Shown: positions 42,277 through 54,537 of the stretch, in pieces
Numbering within the stretch: position 1 is the stretch's first letter
How the letters are laid out: every line of letters begins with the position of its first letter
Assembly: GCF_003255815.1 (NCBI RefSeq)
Contig: NW_020257756.1
Coordinates: forward strand, 2,294,289 to 2,358,288
Source: Theropithecus gelada
Lineage: Eukaryota > Chordata > Mammalia > Primates > Cercopithecidae
DNA length: 64,000 nt
Direction: 5' to 3'
Position numbers and translations under genes: made by a program
The notes under the pieces: model-generated
What the model saw: the letters and a program-made list of their open reading frames with translations, nothing else
Databases searched by the model: none
What the model was told of the DNA's origin: nothing

Positions 42277-42626
42277 TCTATTGAGTTTTTTTTTTGTTTT
42301 TTTTTTTGTTTTTTTTTTTCATTCTTTTTGGGACAGAGTCTCACTCTGCTGCCCAGGCTGGAGTGCAGTGGCACAATCTCGGCTCACTGTAACCCCTGCC
42401 TTCCATGTTTAAGCAATTCTCCTGCCTCAGCCTCCTGAGTAGCTAGGACTACAGGTGTACACCCACCACACCCAGCTAATTTTTGTATTTTTAGTAGAGA
42501 TGGGGTTTCAACATGTTGGCCAAGCTGGTCTTGAACTCCTGACCTCAGGTGATCTGCCTGCCTCGGCCTCCTAAAGTGCTGAGATTACAGGCATGAGTTA
42601 CTGCCCCCGGCCTCTATTGAGTTTTT
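42277..42626 (-). repeat. Alu with 14-bp target duplication
   Basis: Alu at 42291-42612, tail of T runs broken by G; TCTATTGAGTTTTT exact at 42277-42290 and 42613-42626. Confidence 0.96.
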
Positions 42627-43612
42627 CATTTGTTTTCATATTTTTAATTTCCAAGAATAGTTTTTTTTTTTGTTGTTCTCTGAATGTCCTTTTAAATAGC
42701 ATATTGTTCTTGTTTCAAAGATGCACTCTTATCTCTCCACGGATATTAATGATTTTGTATTAGCTCAGTCACAGTTTCTTTTTATTCTTTGTTTTGACCT
42801 CTGTCTTTCATGTTAGATTGAATATTTCTGACTGATGATTCTTGACTATTTTCTCATATTTAATATCGAGCTAACTAAAAGCTGATGGGAAACTCTATGC
42901 ATGGGTGGGATTTATCACCTGATAGACTCTATAACACAGTAATCTATTTGTGCTGTTTCATTGGGAGCCCCTGACTCTCTATGTATAAGTATTTTTGGGG
43001 GGGTGGGGGGTAATGGTCAGATTCCTAAGAAACTCTTGTTTATGTGGCTTGAAACTGACTGCCATATTTTGGAATCTAAGTAGGGGAAAGGGATTCTTGC
43101 CTTTCACTTAAACTACCCCCACCTTTTTTTGGTAGAATACCTGTCATTCTCTGTAAAGCACAGTGTACCCAAATTCAGTCTTTTTGGTCAAACTCTAACC
43201 AGTTAAACTCCAGGCTCTGCCATAGTGGAGGAATGGTGTTGCATGGTGGCAAAGGGTGGAGGGCAGGTGTGGGAGTCGGGGGGCGGGGTGGGGGGTGAAG
43301 GGAGAGGAGGGGTGAAAAAGATGGCTGTGGTCTAGCAGCATCTTATATGAACTTTCAGCTAATTCTCATGCATTAAGTCTATCAGTTCCCTTACTTTCAG
43401 TGGCACCTTGGGCCACTGATATTTCCCTAGGATTTTAGAAATTCAAATAGCTTGTTTCTGGGATTTCCCTATTGCCTGCTTACATTTAGGCAGAGAAGAG
43501 GATAATAACTTCTTCATTTGCTTTCCAGTTTTCAAATTTTTGTTGCTGCATTTATCTCTTTTCCAGTTTTCTTTGTTCGTGTGGGTTTATGTCTTTCCTC
43601 TTTTACTATCCG
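42627..43612. other. Unassigned sequence with G-rich tracts
   Basis: Holds a G run at 42997-43010 and a strong G-rich tract at 43271-43312 (see findings). No gene supported. Confidence 0.45.
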
Positions 43613-44080
43613 TGTTTATCAGAGTTCTCCAGAGAGACAGAACCAATAGGGATTATATATGAGGAAATTTATTATGGCAATTAGCTTACACAATAATGGA
43701 GGCTGAGAAGTGCCACCACCTGCCCTCTGCAAGCTGGAGAACCTGGAGCCAGTGGTGCAATTTAGTCCGAGGCTGAAGACCTGAGAATTGGGAGCTCCAT
43801 TGTCTAAAAGCAGGAGAAGATGGATGTCCCGGCTCAAGAAGAGAGAATTTGCCTTTCCTCTACATTTCTTTCTTCCCCCCCCCCCCCCCCATTTGAGCCC
43901 TTAATGGATTGGATCCTGGCCATCCACATTGCTGAAGGCAATTTTCCTTACTCATTCTACTGATTCAAATGCTAACCTCTTTCAGAAACACCCTCACAGG
44001 CACACACAGATATAATGTTTTACTAGCTATCTGGGCATTACTTAGCCCACCCAAGTTGACACATAAAATTAACCATCACA
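43613..44080 (-). mobile_element. Solo ERVL LTR (MLT2-type)
   Basis: CAGAGTTCTCCAGAGAGACAG at the left and AAGTTGACACATAAAATTAA with CCATCACA at the right are the complemented ends of MLT2 LTRs. TCAAATGCTAACCTCTTTC and ACACCCTCACAGGCACACAC agree. A 16-18 bp C run (about 43877-43893) has grown inside it. Confidence 0.88.
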
Positions 44081-44384
44081 CTTTCATTTTAGTGGAAGTT
44101 AGTGAAGACGCAAAGGTAAATATGTGAGTTCAACTTACTATGTTTAATTCAACAATTTGTTGCTGTTTTTAACATAAGGAGTTTTAATTCTCTTTTCTAT
44201 CTGTTCTTCTCAATTTACTATCTAATTTCTAGTGATGCTAATTAGCATATTAGCTTAAAAATGTGCAAAAGACTCATTTAGCTAATCTCTGGCTATTTTA
44301 AGCTCTATCTTCCATAAAGTCCCTTTTCCTACCCCACACATATCAGTTTATTAAAGGAGATAAGCTTTTTCCAATGGTTCATAC

Positions 44385-44545
44385 TTATTGAGCAGTATGT
44401 ATGATGCTTTTTGCTTTATATTAATTAGCTCATCAAATATTTATGGTAGTACTGTGGGTTAGATAGTACTATCCTCAGTTTATAGATGAGAACACTGAGT
44501 GATAGAAACATATATTTTGCCTAAGACAGTAAGTGGCAAGACCAG
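44385..44545 (-). repeat. MIR
   Basis: TACTTATTGAGCAGTATGTA, CTCAGTTTATAGATGAGAAC and AGTAAGTGGCAAGACCAGAC fit the complement of MIR. Confidence 0.75.
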
Positions 44546-44550
44546 ACTTC

Positions 44551-44887
44551 AGTGGTCTTATTCTTTTTTTTTTTTTTCTTTTTTTGAGACAGAGTCTCAC
44601 TCTGTCACCCAGGCTGGAGTGCAATGGTGCGATCTCAGCTCACTGCAACCTTCGCCCCCTACAAGGTTCAAGCGATTCTCCCTGCCTCAGCCTCCAGAGT
44701 AGCTGGGATTACAGACACCTGCCACCACGCCCAGCTAATTTTTGTATTTTTAGTAGAGATGGGGTTTCACCATGTTGGTCAGGCTGGTCTCAAACTCCTG
44801 ACCTCAGGTGATCTGCCCTCCTCGGCCTTCCAAAATGTTGGGATTATAGGCATGAGCCATCGCACCTGGCCTAGTGGTCTTATTCTT
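44551..44887 (-). repeat. Alu with 15-bp target duplication
   Basis: Alu at 44566-44872; AGTGGTCTTATTCTT exact at 44551-44565 and 44873-44887. Confidence 0.96.
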
Positions 44888-45044
44888 AACCTCAGAACAT
44901 CAAACATGCATCTTTTTGTTTTTCTATTTTCCCCTTTGCTATATTGTCTTGTTTGGGGAAATGTAGGTAATTACTGGAAGAATTATTTAACTTTTATTTT
45001 TAAAGAGAATTTCTCTTGACTTTTATATTAGTATTCGCCCATTT

Positions 45045-45277
45045 GACATAGGTAATTTTTTTTTTTTTCTCCCCGAGACAGGGTTTCACACTGTCACCCA
45101 GGCTGGAATACAGTGGTATGATTTCAGCTCAGCCTTGACCTCGCTCAAGTGATCCCATTCAGCCTCCTGAGTAGCTGGGACTACAGGTGTGTGCCATTAT
45201 GCCCAGCTAATTAAAAAAATTTTTTTTGTAGAGATGAAGTCACACTATGTTGCCCAAGCTGGTGACATAAGTAATTT
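45045..45277 (-). repeat. 5'-truncated Alu with target duplication
   Basis: T run at 45059, antisense Alu text stopping at TTGCCCAAGCTGGT (45263), so the Alu 5' end is missing. GACATAGGTAATTT (45045-45058) and GACATAAGTAATTT (45264-45277) flank it, showing that truncation happened at insertion. Confidence 0.9.
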
Positions 45278-46411
45278 ATTAGAGTGCTGTAATGTACTTC
45301 TCACTACCCTCATGCTCCAGGAGGCCAATTTAGAGCATACTTTTCCTTTTGATAGCTTAGCACCTTATCTACAGTGCTGTAATTATATGCTGCACACAAC
45401 AGATTCATTTGCTACAATGTTCATTTTTAAATAATTGTGAAGTCTGCTGATCATTTGCCAACTTTTGTGCCAAAATGTCTACGAAGTTAATTTATAATAA
45501 TTATTAATTATGAATACTTTATAAAATATCAATTATTCTAAACACTTGCCCACTTTGCCTGCAGATAAATCAGTCTGCTTTGTGAAAGCAAACGAACAAA
45601 AAATCCTTGACAACCACTTCCTTGCCAAGACTGACCAAACACATACAGAATTTTTATATGTTCATAAATACCTTAATCTTTATTTGGAATGGTTTTTAGA
45701 AAAACATTAAGCACAAAACATTTGTATTATAAATTCTTTAGTTGACTCCTATTTGTCCTATGTGTCAGTCCCTCTCCTTGTAAAACTAAGATTTATATAT
45801 CTGCCTTGCCAGGGTGGGAAAAGACTCAGTAAAGAAATGTGAAAGTGAATCAAAAGTCTGAAAATGTATAATTCTGTCTCTTTCCTTTTTTAACAAAAAT
45901 CCACAGTATTTCAGAGATTCCTTACTCATCTCAGGGAATAAATTGAGTACTTCGGGCTGCTTACATTGAAGAGAAGGTTCTCATATGAATGCCAGGCAGT
46001 CTGTGTCCCATTCATTCCTACCAGGGTTCTTGTTTAAGAATGGGTTGCTACTCAATTGTCATAATGTAAATAGATATTTTTCTGTCTGTAGTCATTTCAG
46101 CTTAGTTAATCCACAGTTATTCTTTTAAAAACTAGGAAATACAAACAAGTAAAAGGTAAAAAAAATTCACATAAGTTCAGAGATAACCAGGGTTTACATT
46201 TGGTTTGTATCTTTTCAGACATTTTTCTACACACATACATATATTGTGAAGGGAACCAGAATATGCCACTTTGGCATGAGGATTATTTTGAACTGAAGGC
46301 AATTAAGAAATAGCTTATGCAGAAAAAACTCTCTGCCCTCCTCCATCTGACTAAAAACAGGACATAAATTTCCACTTGTAAAGATGTTTACCTCTTTTTT
46401 ATAAGAAAGAA
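45278..46411. other. Unassigned sequence
   Basis: AT-rich; no gene or clear repeat. Confidence 0.4.
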
Positions 46412-46655
46412 GAGAACAACTCTTTTTTTTTTTTTTTTTTTTTTAAGAGATGGGGTCTTTCTCTGTCTTCTGAGTAGCTGGGACTACAGGTGTGCACCAC
46501 CACACCTGGCTAGTTTATTTTTGTAGAGACAGGGTCTCGCTATGTTGCCCAGGCAGGTCTTGAACTTTTGGTCTCAAATGATCCTTCTGCTTTGGTCTCC
46601 CAAAGTGCTGAGATTACCAGTGTGTGAGCCACAGCTCCTAGGAGAACAAATCTTA
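46412..46655 (-). repeat. Alu with internal deletion
   Basis: T run, GAGATGGGGTCTTTCTCTGTC joins directly to TTCTGAGTAGCTGGG, so most of one monomer is lost. GAGAACAACTCTT before and GAGAACAAATCTT after form a diverged target duplication. Confidence 0.88.
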
Positions 46656-47085
46656 ATCACCAGGACTCTTAATTATTTGAGAGGACTCTAGAACTCTTAT
46701 CAGCCCTGAGATGCACCAAGACAAATCTGCAGAACAAATCTTACTAAACAACCTTTATTTCCCATTAATTTCCTCATATATATACTGTCTCACAATTTAC
46801 CAACCCTAGGAAATTCCCTAGCCTCCTTTTCCTTTGACCTGTCGTAGCTCCAGAATTTAGCATTCTTTGTTGAAATGGTATATAAGTGCTCACGCCTATT
46901 TACTTCTTTGAATCTTCATTTCTTTTATACAAAGGCCTCCGTGGGCATGTGAACATATTAATATCAAATAGCATTTGTATGCCTTTTCTCCTATTAATCT
47001 GTCTTTTGTCAATTTTATTGGCAGGGCCCCAGCTGCTGAACTTAGAAAGGTGGAGGGAAATTGTTTTTCTTCCTCTACCATTGTA
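46656..47085. other. Unassigned sequence
   Basis: No gene supported. Confidence 0.35.
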
Positions 47086-47316
47086 TCAGTTGGTGTTCAG
47101 TCAGGGAAGCAGAACCACCAAAAATGTCACAGAATGAGGAAGTAATTATAGGCATTAGACCTTGCCCAATTGTGAGGGAAGCTGAGGAAGTGAAAGTCTG
47201 AAGGGAGGAGGATCAAGAAAGAGCTACTAACCAGTTCTCCCTAAGTGCTGGTGTGGGTGAAGAATTTGGAGCTTGCAGGGAAATATGAGTGAGAGCTTGT
47301 GGCGAGGTGTCTGGGT
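47086..47316 (-). repeat. Possible LTR fragment
   Basis: TGTATCAGTTGGTGTTCAGTC then AGGGAAGCAGAACCACC resembles an ERVL-type LTR end in the complement; the rest is not clear. Confidence 0.4.
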
Positions 47317-47481
47317 TGCTGGGTTTGGTGGTATGAGCCTGTAGTCCTAGCTATTTGGGAGCTGAGGTGGGAGGATAGCTTGAGCCCAGGAGGTGGAGGC
47401 TGCAGTGAGCCAAGATTGTGCCACAGCACTCCAGCCTGGGTGACCCTGTCTGGAAAATATAAAATAATAAAATAAATAAAA
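47317..47481 (+). repeat. Truncated Alu
   Basis: TTGCTGGGTTTGGTGGTATG, a fused short body with TTGAGCCCAGGAGGTGGAGG and an AATAAAATAAAT tail. Confidence 0.85.
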
Positions 47482-47779
47482 TGCCAACAAAGAATGAATC
47501 TAAAATGATTTTTAACAAGAGAAAGAGCTACACTGGCCAATACAAATGCTGAGGAGGATGTAGAGAGTGTTGAGTAGGATTAGGATTAGGAATATCAAGG
47601 AGCCTGATGTTTAGGAAAAGAATGGAGATGAGTGTGGCAAAGCTAAGAGTTTGAGAGGGCAGGGTGACAGAGCAGGTGACGCGACTTCCCAGAGGCGGAA
47701 AACTGATGGCGATGATGAGACAGCACTAAAGGGAAATTAAACAGGGTTTTCTTAAAAGGGTATAGTTTCCAGGGACTGG

Positions 47780-47957
47780 AAGGGTGGGAATGAGAGTTGT
47801 TTAATGCGTATACAGTTTCAGTTTGGCAAAAGGAAAAGAGTTCTTGAGATTGATAGCATGATAATGTGAATATATTTAACACAATTGAACTGTACACTTA
47901 AAAATGGTTAAGATGGCAAATTTTATGGTATGTGTATTTTAACACAATTTTAAAAAA
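47780..47957 (+). repeat. Old L1 (L1M) 3' end
   Basis: GAACTGTACACTTAAAAATGG, TTAAGATGGCAAATTTTATG and GTGTATTTTAACACAATTTT are the usual L1M 3' end. Confidence 0.75.
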
Positions 47958-48087
47958 AGGACATAGTGATCCATACAGCTTCAGCTTCTCAGTTTGAAAT
48001 CCAATTGGAGTAGAGGGTCCCTCCTGCGTTACCACCCTATTAGATAATATGATGCTTTTTAATTACTTTTAAATTTTTATTTTCTTT

Positions 48088-48193
48088 AGACTATATTGCC
48101 CAGGCTGATCTCAAGCTCTTGGGCTCAAATGATCCTTCTGCTTAGACTTCCCAAAGTGCTTGGATTACTGGCATGAGCCACCATGCCCAGCCC
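48088..48193 (-). repeat. Alu fragment
   Basis: ATTGCCCAGGCTGATCTCAAG to GAGCCACCATGCCCAGCCC; half element. Confidence 0.85.
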
Positions 48194-50712
48194 AATGATG
48201 CTTTTTAAATAAGATCCCATAAAACCAGCTTAGATGAACATTTCCAGCAGAGGAAGGAAAAGGCAAAGATTGCAAGGCCAGGCTTTGTTCTCAAAAATTA
48301 CTTTTAAAGGGAAAGTTTTATTTGTACTTTAACTTATATTAATTTACAATTGCATTTAAAAAATTAAGTTGTTGAGTTCATTTGATGAGCAAAACCATCT
48401 TTGAAGTATTCTGAATCTTACTGAACTATTACTGTGATGTAACCATGTTTGTTATAATTTCAAAAAACAAACTTATTTTGCAAAAGGAAAAGAAAAACAA
48501 CAAAAATAATTTTATTTGGAACATTTTGTTAGCCTTTTTACTTCCAGGTCTAAAACATCTGCAATTTGTCCTTCTCTTTCCCTCTCCTACCTCTACCACC
48601 AACACTTGCTGCCTGAATGCAGTTTTATACATAGACAAAATGTAATTGCCTAGTTATGGAGCCGTGTGTATATTTTGGCAGATGGTCCTGTGTATGTTAG
48701 ACCAGTAAAAAGCAGGACTAAATTAACAGCAGTATCAGGAAAAAAGAAAAGGTCTCAGCCAACATTCTGTTAAAAAAAATAATTGTGTGACACAAAGATC
48801 TGAGAAGGTTTAAATTTTACATCTTTGGGTAACATATATGGAAACAATTCTCTACTTATAAATTATATTATAGCACTGTATTATACTTCTTTTAAGTGCT
48901 TAATGAGTACTGAACAACAGAAAGCTCATCATGTAGTGAAAACCAAATAAACAGTCAAGATTTTAGAAAGTGCTTCCTTCCATCATCACAGAAACAGATG
49001 GAGCCAGGTAGCAGAAATAATGGGAATCTCTTAATGGCTGAGTCAGTATGATACCACAGAGGCATATTTGTAACTTCGTATTGCTCCTTCTGAGGCCAGA
49101 TTAAGAACGTATTAAGATACCAATTGCACATTCCAGGTTCAAGGGGGAAAACCCCAAAATGTAATAAAATGGGAGGTAAATCATATGTTTTAGAATTAGC
49201 AATAAAGGAGGCAGATGCTCTGACAATAATGCTGAGATATCCAGGGAGGCATCAAGGAAACTTGCACGATGATTCTTTCTTAGATTAGCACCACCTAATT
49301 AAGAATAATTGAATTATAGGCACTGCTTGTGAGGCCTATAGCATTTGTCTTGTTGAAAGTAACTCCAAAACACACCCACACTTGAATTAATTAACTGGTG
49401 GCTATTGAAAGGAGTAAAATGGTTTAGCAAGCTAATCAGAAGGGCTGGACAGGTGGGGCTGAAAACTGTAATGTCAGTTTTCCATCATGGCCTCATTATA
49501 TTGTGTAATATGTTATCGAGCAGGTGGGTTGACCCTTCTGCCTCAGTTTCTTAGTGGTGAAGCCGGAAAACACACACAACTCAGATCTACGTAGCCTTCT
49601 GGTCTTCCTGGTTCTGCTAATCCCAACAATCCAAACTAAATACCAGTGTCAAATGTATTGATCCCTAATTCTACTTTGATCATATGGAAGTGAAAATGAC
49701 ACTTTGCCCTGCTTTCAATATAACTAAACACTTCACATATGGCAGCCAGAGAAAACATGCAACTATCAGACATAAATCAAAATTAACAAGGTCACTCTGG
49801 CTGGGTGTGGTCTCTATAGTGGTAAAACCTTGAATATTTTCTGTAAACCATTTTCTATTTGACAATTGGCATGGTGGTGTCTGAAGATATATCATGACCT
49901 TTGTGAATATGAAAATCATGTGAGAAAGCTACTGTTTTTCCTGCTTGTGCAAACTAATGCTAACTTAGAAACCTGGGTAATTTTTCTGCTTTCAAATGTT
50001 TGGCTAGCCAGTTCTGCCGAAGTCTGTCTGTCTTGGAAAATAAATGTTTTCTTTCCTTTTCTAAATGCTCCCTTCTCTGAGTCTTCATTTGACAATCATC
50101 TCAAAGCCTTTGTACAAAACCTCTAATTGTTTTTATTGCTTATCCAATGAAATCCTAATTCCTTTGGCTGACATGTCATAGCTTCAAATCTGACCTTTTC
50201 CTTCTCCAAATATATGTCCCTTTGTTCCTTCATGTGAATTCTGCAGCAGTCAGGTAGACCATGATGCCTGGATTTTCATTTCTGCATCTTTGTTCATGAT
50301 AGTCCTTTTACCTGCAAAATCCCCCGCACACCTCTTTATCACTGCAAACGATACCCGTCTCTCCAGGTGCAGCACAGGTCCTGTGTTGGCCATGAAACCT
50401 CACCAGTAGCTCACAGGGCTTTTCCTTCTCTCATCTCATAGTCTGTGCCATGCAGTCAGCCCTTAGTCATTTGTTGTTATGTGAAGTATTTTGCATTAAC
50501 ATTTTATGTTCGCATAGCCCATCTCTCTAGATAGATTTTGAACTTCTATTCATAAATAAAATTGGCTTTTCTAATTTTTCTAATGCAGGTCTGAAAAGCA
50601 TCTTGGGGCTTGAAAGCTGAGTACAGTACTCTTCTGCCTTTTACATATATGTAACTGCATTAGTGAGATGTGAAATAAATGGGGGTATAAACTGCTTTTA
50701 ATAATTCTATGC
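48194..50712. other. Unassigned sequence, longest repeat-poor stretch
   Basis: About 2.5 kb without recognised young repeats or genes. A stretch at 50120-50420 resembles L2. Confidence 0.45.
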
Positions 50713-51150
50713 TGTGTGAGTCCATTCTTGCATTGCTATAAAGAAATACCTCAGACTGGGTAATTTATAAGAAAAGAAGTTTAGTTGGCTCACTGTTCTG
50801 CAGGCTGTATAGGAAGCATAATGCTGGCATCTTCTTCTGGGGAGGCCTCAGGAAACTTATAGTCATGGTGGAAAGCAAAGAAGGAGCAGGCTGCCACATG
50901 GTGGGGGCAGGAGTGAGAGAGAGAGAGGGAGAGAGAGAGAGAGAGCAAGAGAGAGAGCAAGCAGGGGGGAAGTGCTGCACAGTTTTAAATGACCAGATCT
51001 CACAAGAACTCACTCACATCAGGAAGACAGCACCAAGCCATAAGGGATCCATCCCATGATGCAAACATCTCCCACCAGGTCCCACCTCCATCACTGGAGA
51101 TTACATTTCAACATGAAATTTCAGTGGGGACAAATATTCAAATTATATCA
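50713..51150 (-). mobile_element. Solo MaLR LTR (MST/MLT1-type) with GA-rich expansion
   Basis: TGTGTGAGTCCATTCTTGCA at the left and CAAATTATATCA at the right are the complemented ends; CTGGGGAGGCCTCAGGAAAC is diagnostic of this group. Flanks TATGC and CATGC match 4 of 5. An (GA)n-like tract fills about 50913-50960. Confidence 0.85.
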
Positions 51151-51242
51151 CATGCCAAATCTCACTTTACAACCTCCTAACAATACCTTGGGCAGATTCC
51201 AAAATTTTCAGTTTTCTTTTTGTTATTAAAACAATCTAGTCT

Positions 51243-51400
51243 AGGCCAGGCATGTGTCTCACACCTATAAATCCCAGCTACTTGGGAGGCTGAGGTGGGA
51301 GAATCGCTTGAGCCCAGGCAGGATGAGGCTGGATGCAGTGAGCTGTGATTGCACCACTGCACTCCAGCCTGGGCAATAGAGTGAGACCAAAAAGTAGCCA
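51243..51400 (+). repeat. Truncated Alu
   Basis: TAGGCCAGGCATGTGTCTCA joined to AAATCCCAGCTACTTGGGAG: the middle is deleted. Confidence 0.88.
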
Positions 51401-51689
51401 AAAGCTACTTTTCTAACAGGGGCTCTTTGCAAATATTAATCTTGTTCAAATTGTAAAGTGAATAGCTGCTTCATTTCTAAATACGGTAATTCTAATGAAA
51501 GTCTAAGATTTCAGGCATCCCATTATGTTATGTATTAAAAGCACAGATTTCTTTACTTCACTAAAGATGAGACTATTCCAATAGTGTATTTTCAGTCCCC
51601 AACCTTTCTAAAATTTGTGATATATAAATTCATTCTATTACAGATCTTTTGGGATACTTGACTAAATTTCAGGCATTTTTCAGACAATT

Positions 51690-51738
51690 TATATATATAT
51701 ATTCATATGTGTGTATATATATTTTATATATATATATG
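51690..51738. repeat. (TA)n tract
   Basis: Alternating TA/TG runs just before the next Alu T run. Confidence 0.9.
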
Positions 51739-51922
51739 TTTTTTTTTTGAGACGGAGTCCCACTCAGGCGCACACCATCACACCCAGCTAATTTTTGTAG
51801 TTTTAGTAGAGACGGGGTTTCACCATGTTGGCCAGGATGGTCTTGTTCTCTTGACCTTGTGATCTGCCCACCTTGGCCTCCCAAAGTATTGGGATTACAG
51901 ACATCAGCCTCCATGCCTGGCC
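51739..51922 (-). repeat. Alu with internal deletion
   Basis: GAGACGGAGTCCCACTC joins AGGCGCACACCATCACACCC; ends CATGCCTGGCC. Confidence 0.88.
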
Positions 51923-52449
51923 TCCATTATATTTTTATAGTTGATAATTGTCCCTATATTTTATTTCAGTTTGGTTTTTATTTATAACTTTATTTTGTGT
52001 GTTCTACTCCATTGTCAGTGTAATCTTTTATTATGGATTTTTACTTTTAGTCACTATATGCTTCTTTTACAATTCTCATTTTGTATTCTGTACCTGTATC
52101 TGATATTTCCAATAGCTGAAGTCCTTGAGGCCCTAATTTCTTATTTCTGCTGATTTTTACTCATGGTGACTTGTTTGCTGATGTGGTTTGTAATTTTGGA
52201 TTGTGAAATCATATTTGTCTGACCTTTATCTGTTAATGTCTTGTTTTGGAGCTTTTAAAACCAGAGACAGAATTTTAATCTTAACTGCATGACATTAGGC
52301 TATAGTTATAAATCTCAGGAGAGATTTTTATTTTTAAGCACATTGAATCTGGGTCAAGACTGACAAATCTTGTTTCTCCTTTCTGCTGTTGGGTAGACAA
52401 CTTTTTTTCAGCCTTCTGTTAAGCTGAATGTGAGGATTTTATTTTTAAT
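51923..52449. other. Unassigned sequence
   Basis: AT-rich; possibly old L1, not certain. Confidence 0.35.
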
Positions 52450-52740
52450 TTTTAATTTTAGAGACAGGGTCTCCCTCTGTCACCCAGGCTGGAGTGGCTC
52501 CCTGCTGCCTCAACATGTTGGTCTCAAGCAATCTTTTTACCTCTGTCTCCTGAGTGGTTGGGACTATAGCCACACCTCACCATGCATGGCTAATTTAAAA
52601 AAAAAAAAAAAAAAAAAGGTTTTTTTTTGAGAGATGGGACCTCATTGTGTTGCCCTGGCTGGTCTCAAATTCCTGGGCTCAAGCAGTCCTGCCTCAGCTT
52701 TCCAAAGTGCTGATATTGCAGGTGTGAGCCACTGCACTTA
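52450..52740 (-). repeat. Old Alu
   Basis: TTTTAGAGACAGGGTCTCCC to GTGAGCCACTGCACTTAG, diverged, with A and T runs in the central linker (52598-52629). Confidence 0.85.
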
Positions 52741-54190
52741 GATAGGTGTGAACACTTTATGTGAGGCTTCAATTCCAGATCCCTACCTTATGCAAGCTCA
52801 CTGCCTTGTTTCCTGTTCCCAAGCAGCCATTAAAATCCAAGACTTTAGATAATGGAAACTGGCAATTGCTTTGAGGCCAACTGCTCCTTCAGTGTCAGTC
52901 TATAACTATGGGCTACAGCTTGCTTGTGAGTCTTTGCCCTTGGGAATTTCCTTTACCTTTTTTTTTTTTTTTTTTTTTTTTTAAGTGAACTCAACTATGC
53001 ATGAGAAAAGATTGATGTTATATTGTATTCAGTTTATCTAGGTATCTTGTAGGAGAATTTTTGAAAATATCTAGGCTGCCATTCCTTTAAACGTCACATT
53101 CTACCAATTTTATTCCAGAATTTTCTCCGTGTCTTATTCTGAAGCAATAATACATAATAAAAACTACTGTTTACTGAATGCCTTTTGTGTGTCAAGTGCT
53201 TTTTCTGTTATCTCATTTTGTTGTCATCTTTCCTGTAACACTGATCACTCTGTATAATTAGGACCCTATCTGTTGCTCTCTGTTTCTACCCCTGTGTATT
53301 TCCTGTATAGCAGCCGTCATGATATATAATTATTTCTTTTTCTGCTTTCTTATCCTTGTGTTCCACTATAATATAAGTTTCATGAGGATAGGGACCATGT
53401 CTATCTCGTTCTTAGTTCTTAATTGAATTTCTAACATCTATGTGAGCAGCTCCTAGTGATCTTTTGATAATTTTTTGCCATATAGATGAACATAATCTGT
53501 AATGTAGGTAATATTGTGCCTATTTTCACATGAGAACCTGTGCCTAGAGAGGGGAAGTAACTTGTCCAAGGTTACAGAAGTAGTCAGTGACAAATGGGAA
53601 AAGATCAGATGCCAAAGTCCACCCCCCCTGCCATTTGAGAAGCTATTTCCTTCATTAGTTTCTGGAAAGCCAAGGTGAATAGTTATATTATGAAAGTGGC
53701 TTGATTAAATGATAATGGAAATAAATTGCTCACATCATTAATTTCAAATTATGTTTAATTCTAATACTGTTAGATGATTTATATTATATAGAATTAAGGA
53801 AATTTCATAGTCAGCACATCAGGGTAAAATGTCCAAGACCTATTGATTATACTTTGTGCCAATTTTTGGCCTATTTCTGAAAACTGGATTTCTTGTTTAT
53901 TTTGGAAAGTGTATTTTTTTTAAATGAACTTAGCTATGCATTAGGAAGTTATCACCCCAGCCAAGAGAAATACTGAAAATTGTTTATCTTTCTTTCTTCC
54001 CTCTTCAGCTCTCCTTACTCCCTACTATAAAAGAGAAGGTTGACAAAACTATTGTTTTTATTGAGCATATTATAAAAATCAGTTTATTATTTTAAAAACA
54101 CAAAAATTAGTAAGTTCAAAATGTCATAGCCTTAAAAGTCTGTAAAGATTAAAAAATATATAAAATTGGCTTGCTTTGAATAATCTTTGT
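52741..54190. other. Mostly unassigned; poly(T) and MIR pieces
   Basis: A 25-T run at 52958-52982. MIR pieces in minus orientation at about 53155-53220 and 53480-53600 (GAGAGGGGAAGTAACTTGTC, CAAGGTTACAGAAGTAGTCAG). Confidence 0.5.
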
Positions 54191-54192
54191 TT

Positions 54193-54537
54193 AAGACTAT
54201 ACTTTTATTTAATTTTAATTTTTAAATTATTATTTTTAATTAATTGATTTTTAAGAGACAGGGTAATGCTCTGTTGCCCGGACTGGGGTGCAGTGACTTG
54301 TAGTCTTCAACTACTGGGCCAAGCGATCATTTTGCCTCAACTTCCCAAGTAGTTGGGACTGCAAGAGTGAGCCACCCCTCTTGGCTAATTTCAAATTTTT
54401 TTGTAGGGATGGGATCTCACTATGTTGCCCAGACTGGTCTTGAACTTCTAGACTCTAACAAGCCTCCCACCTTAGCCTCCCAAAGTGCTGAGATGACAGG
54501 TGTGAGCCACCATGCCTGGCTAAGACTATATTTTTAA
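54193..54537 (-). repeat. Old Alu with target duplication
   Basis: Alu body about 54252-54523, with AAGACTATACTTTT before the AT-rich tail (54193) and AAGACTATATTTTT after (54524). Confidence 0.85.

Noticed and set aside
44533..45019. Two overlapping open frames
   Set aside because: Both translate an antisense Alu.
47570..47595. Telomere-like TTAGGATTAGG repeats
   Set aside because: Only two or three imperfect units; too short to be an interstitial telomere.
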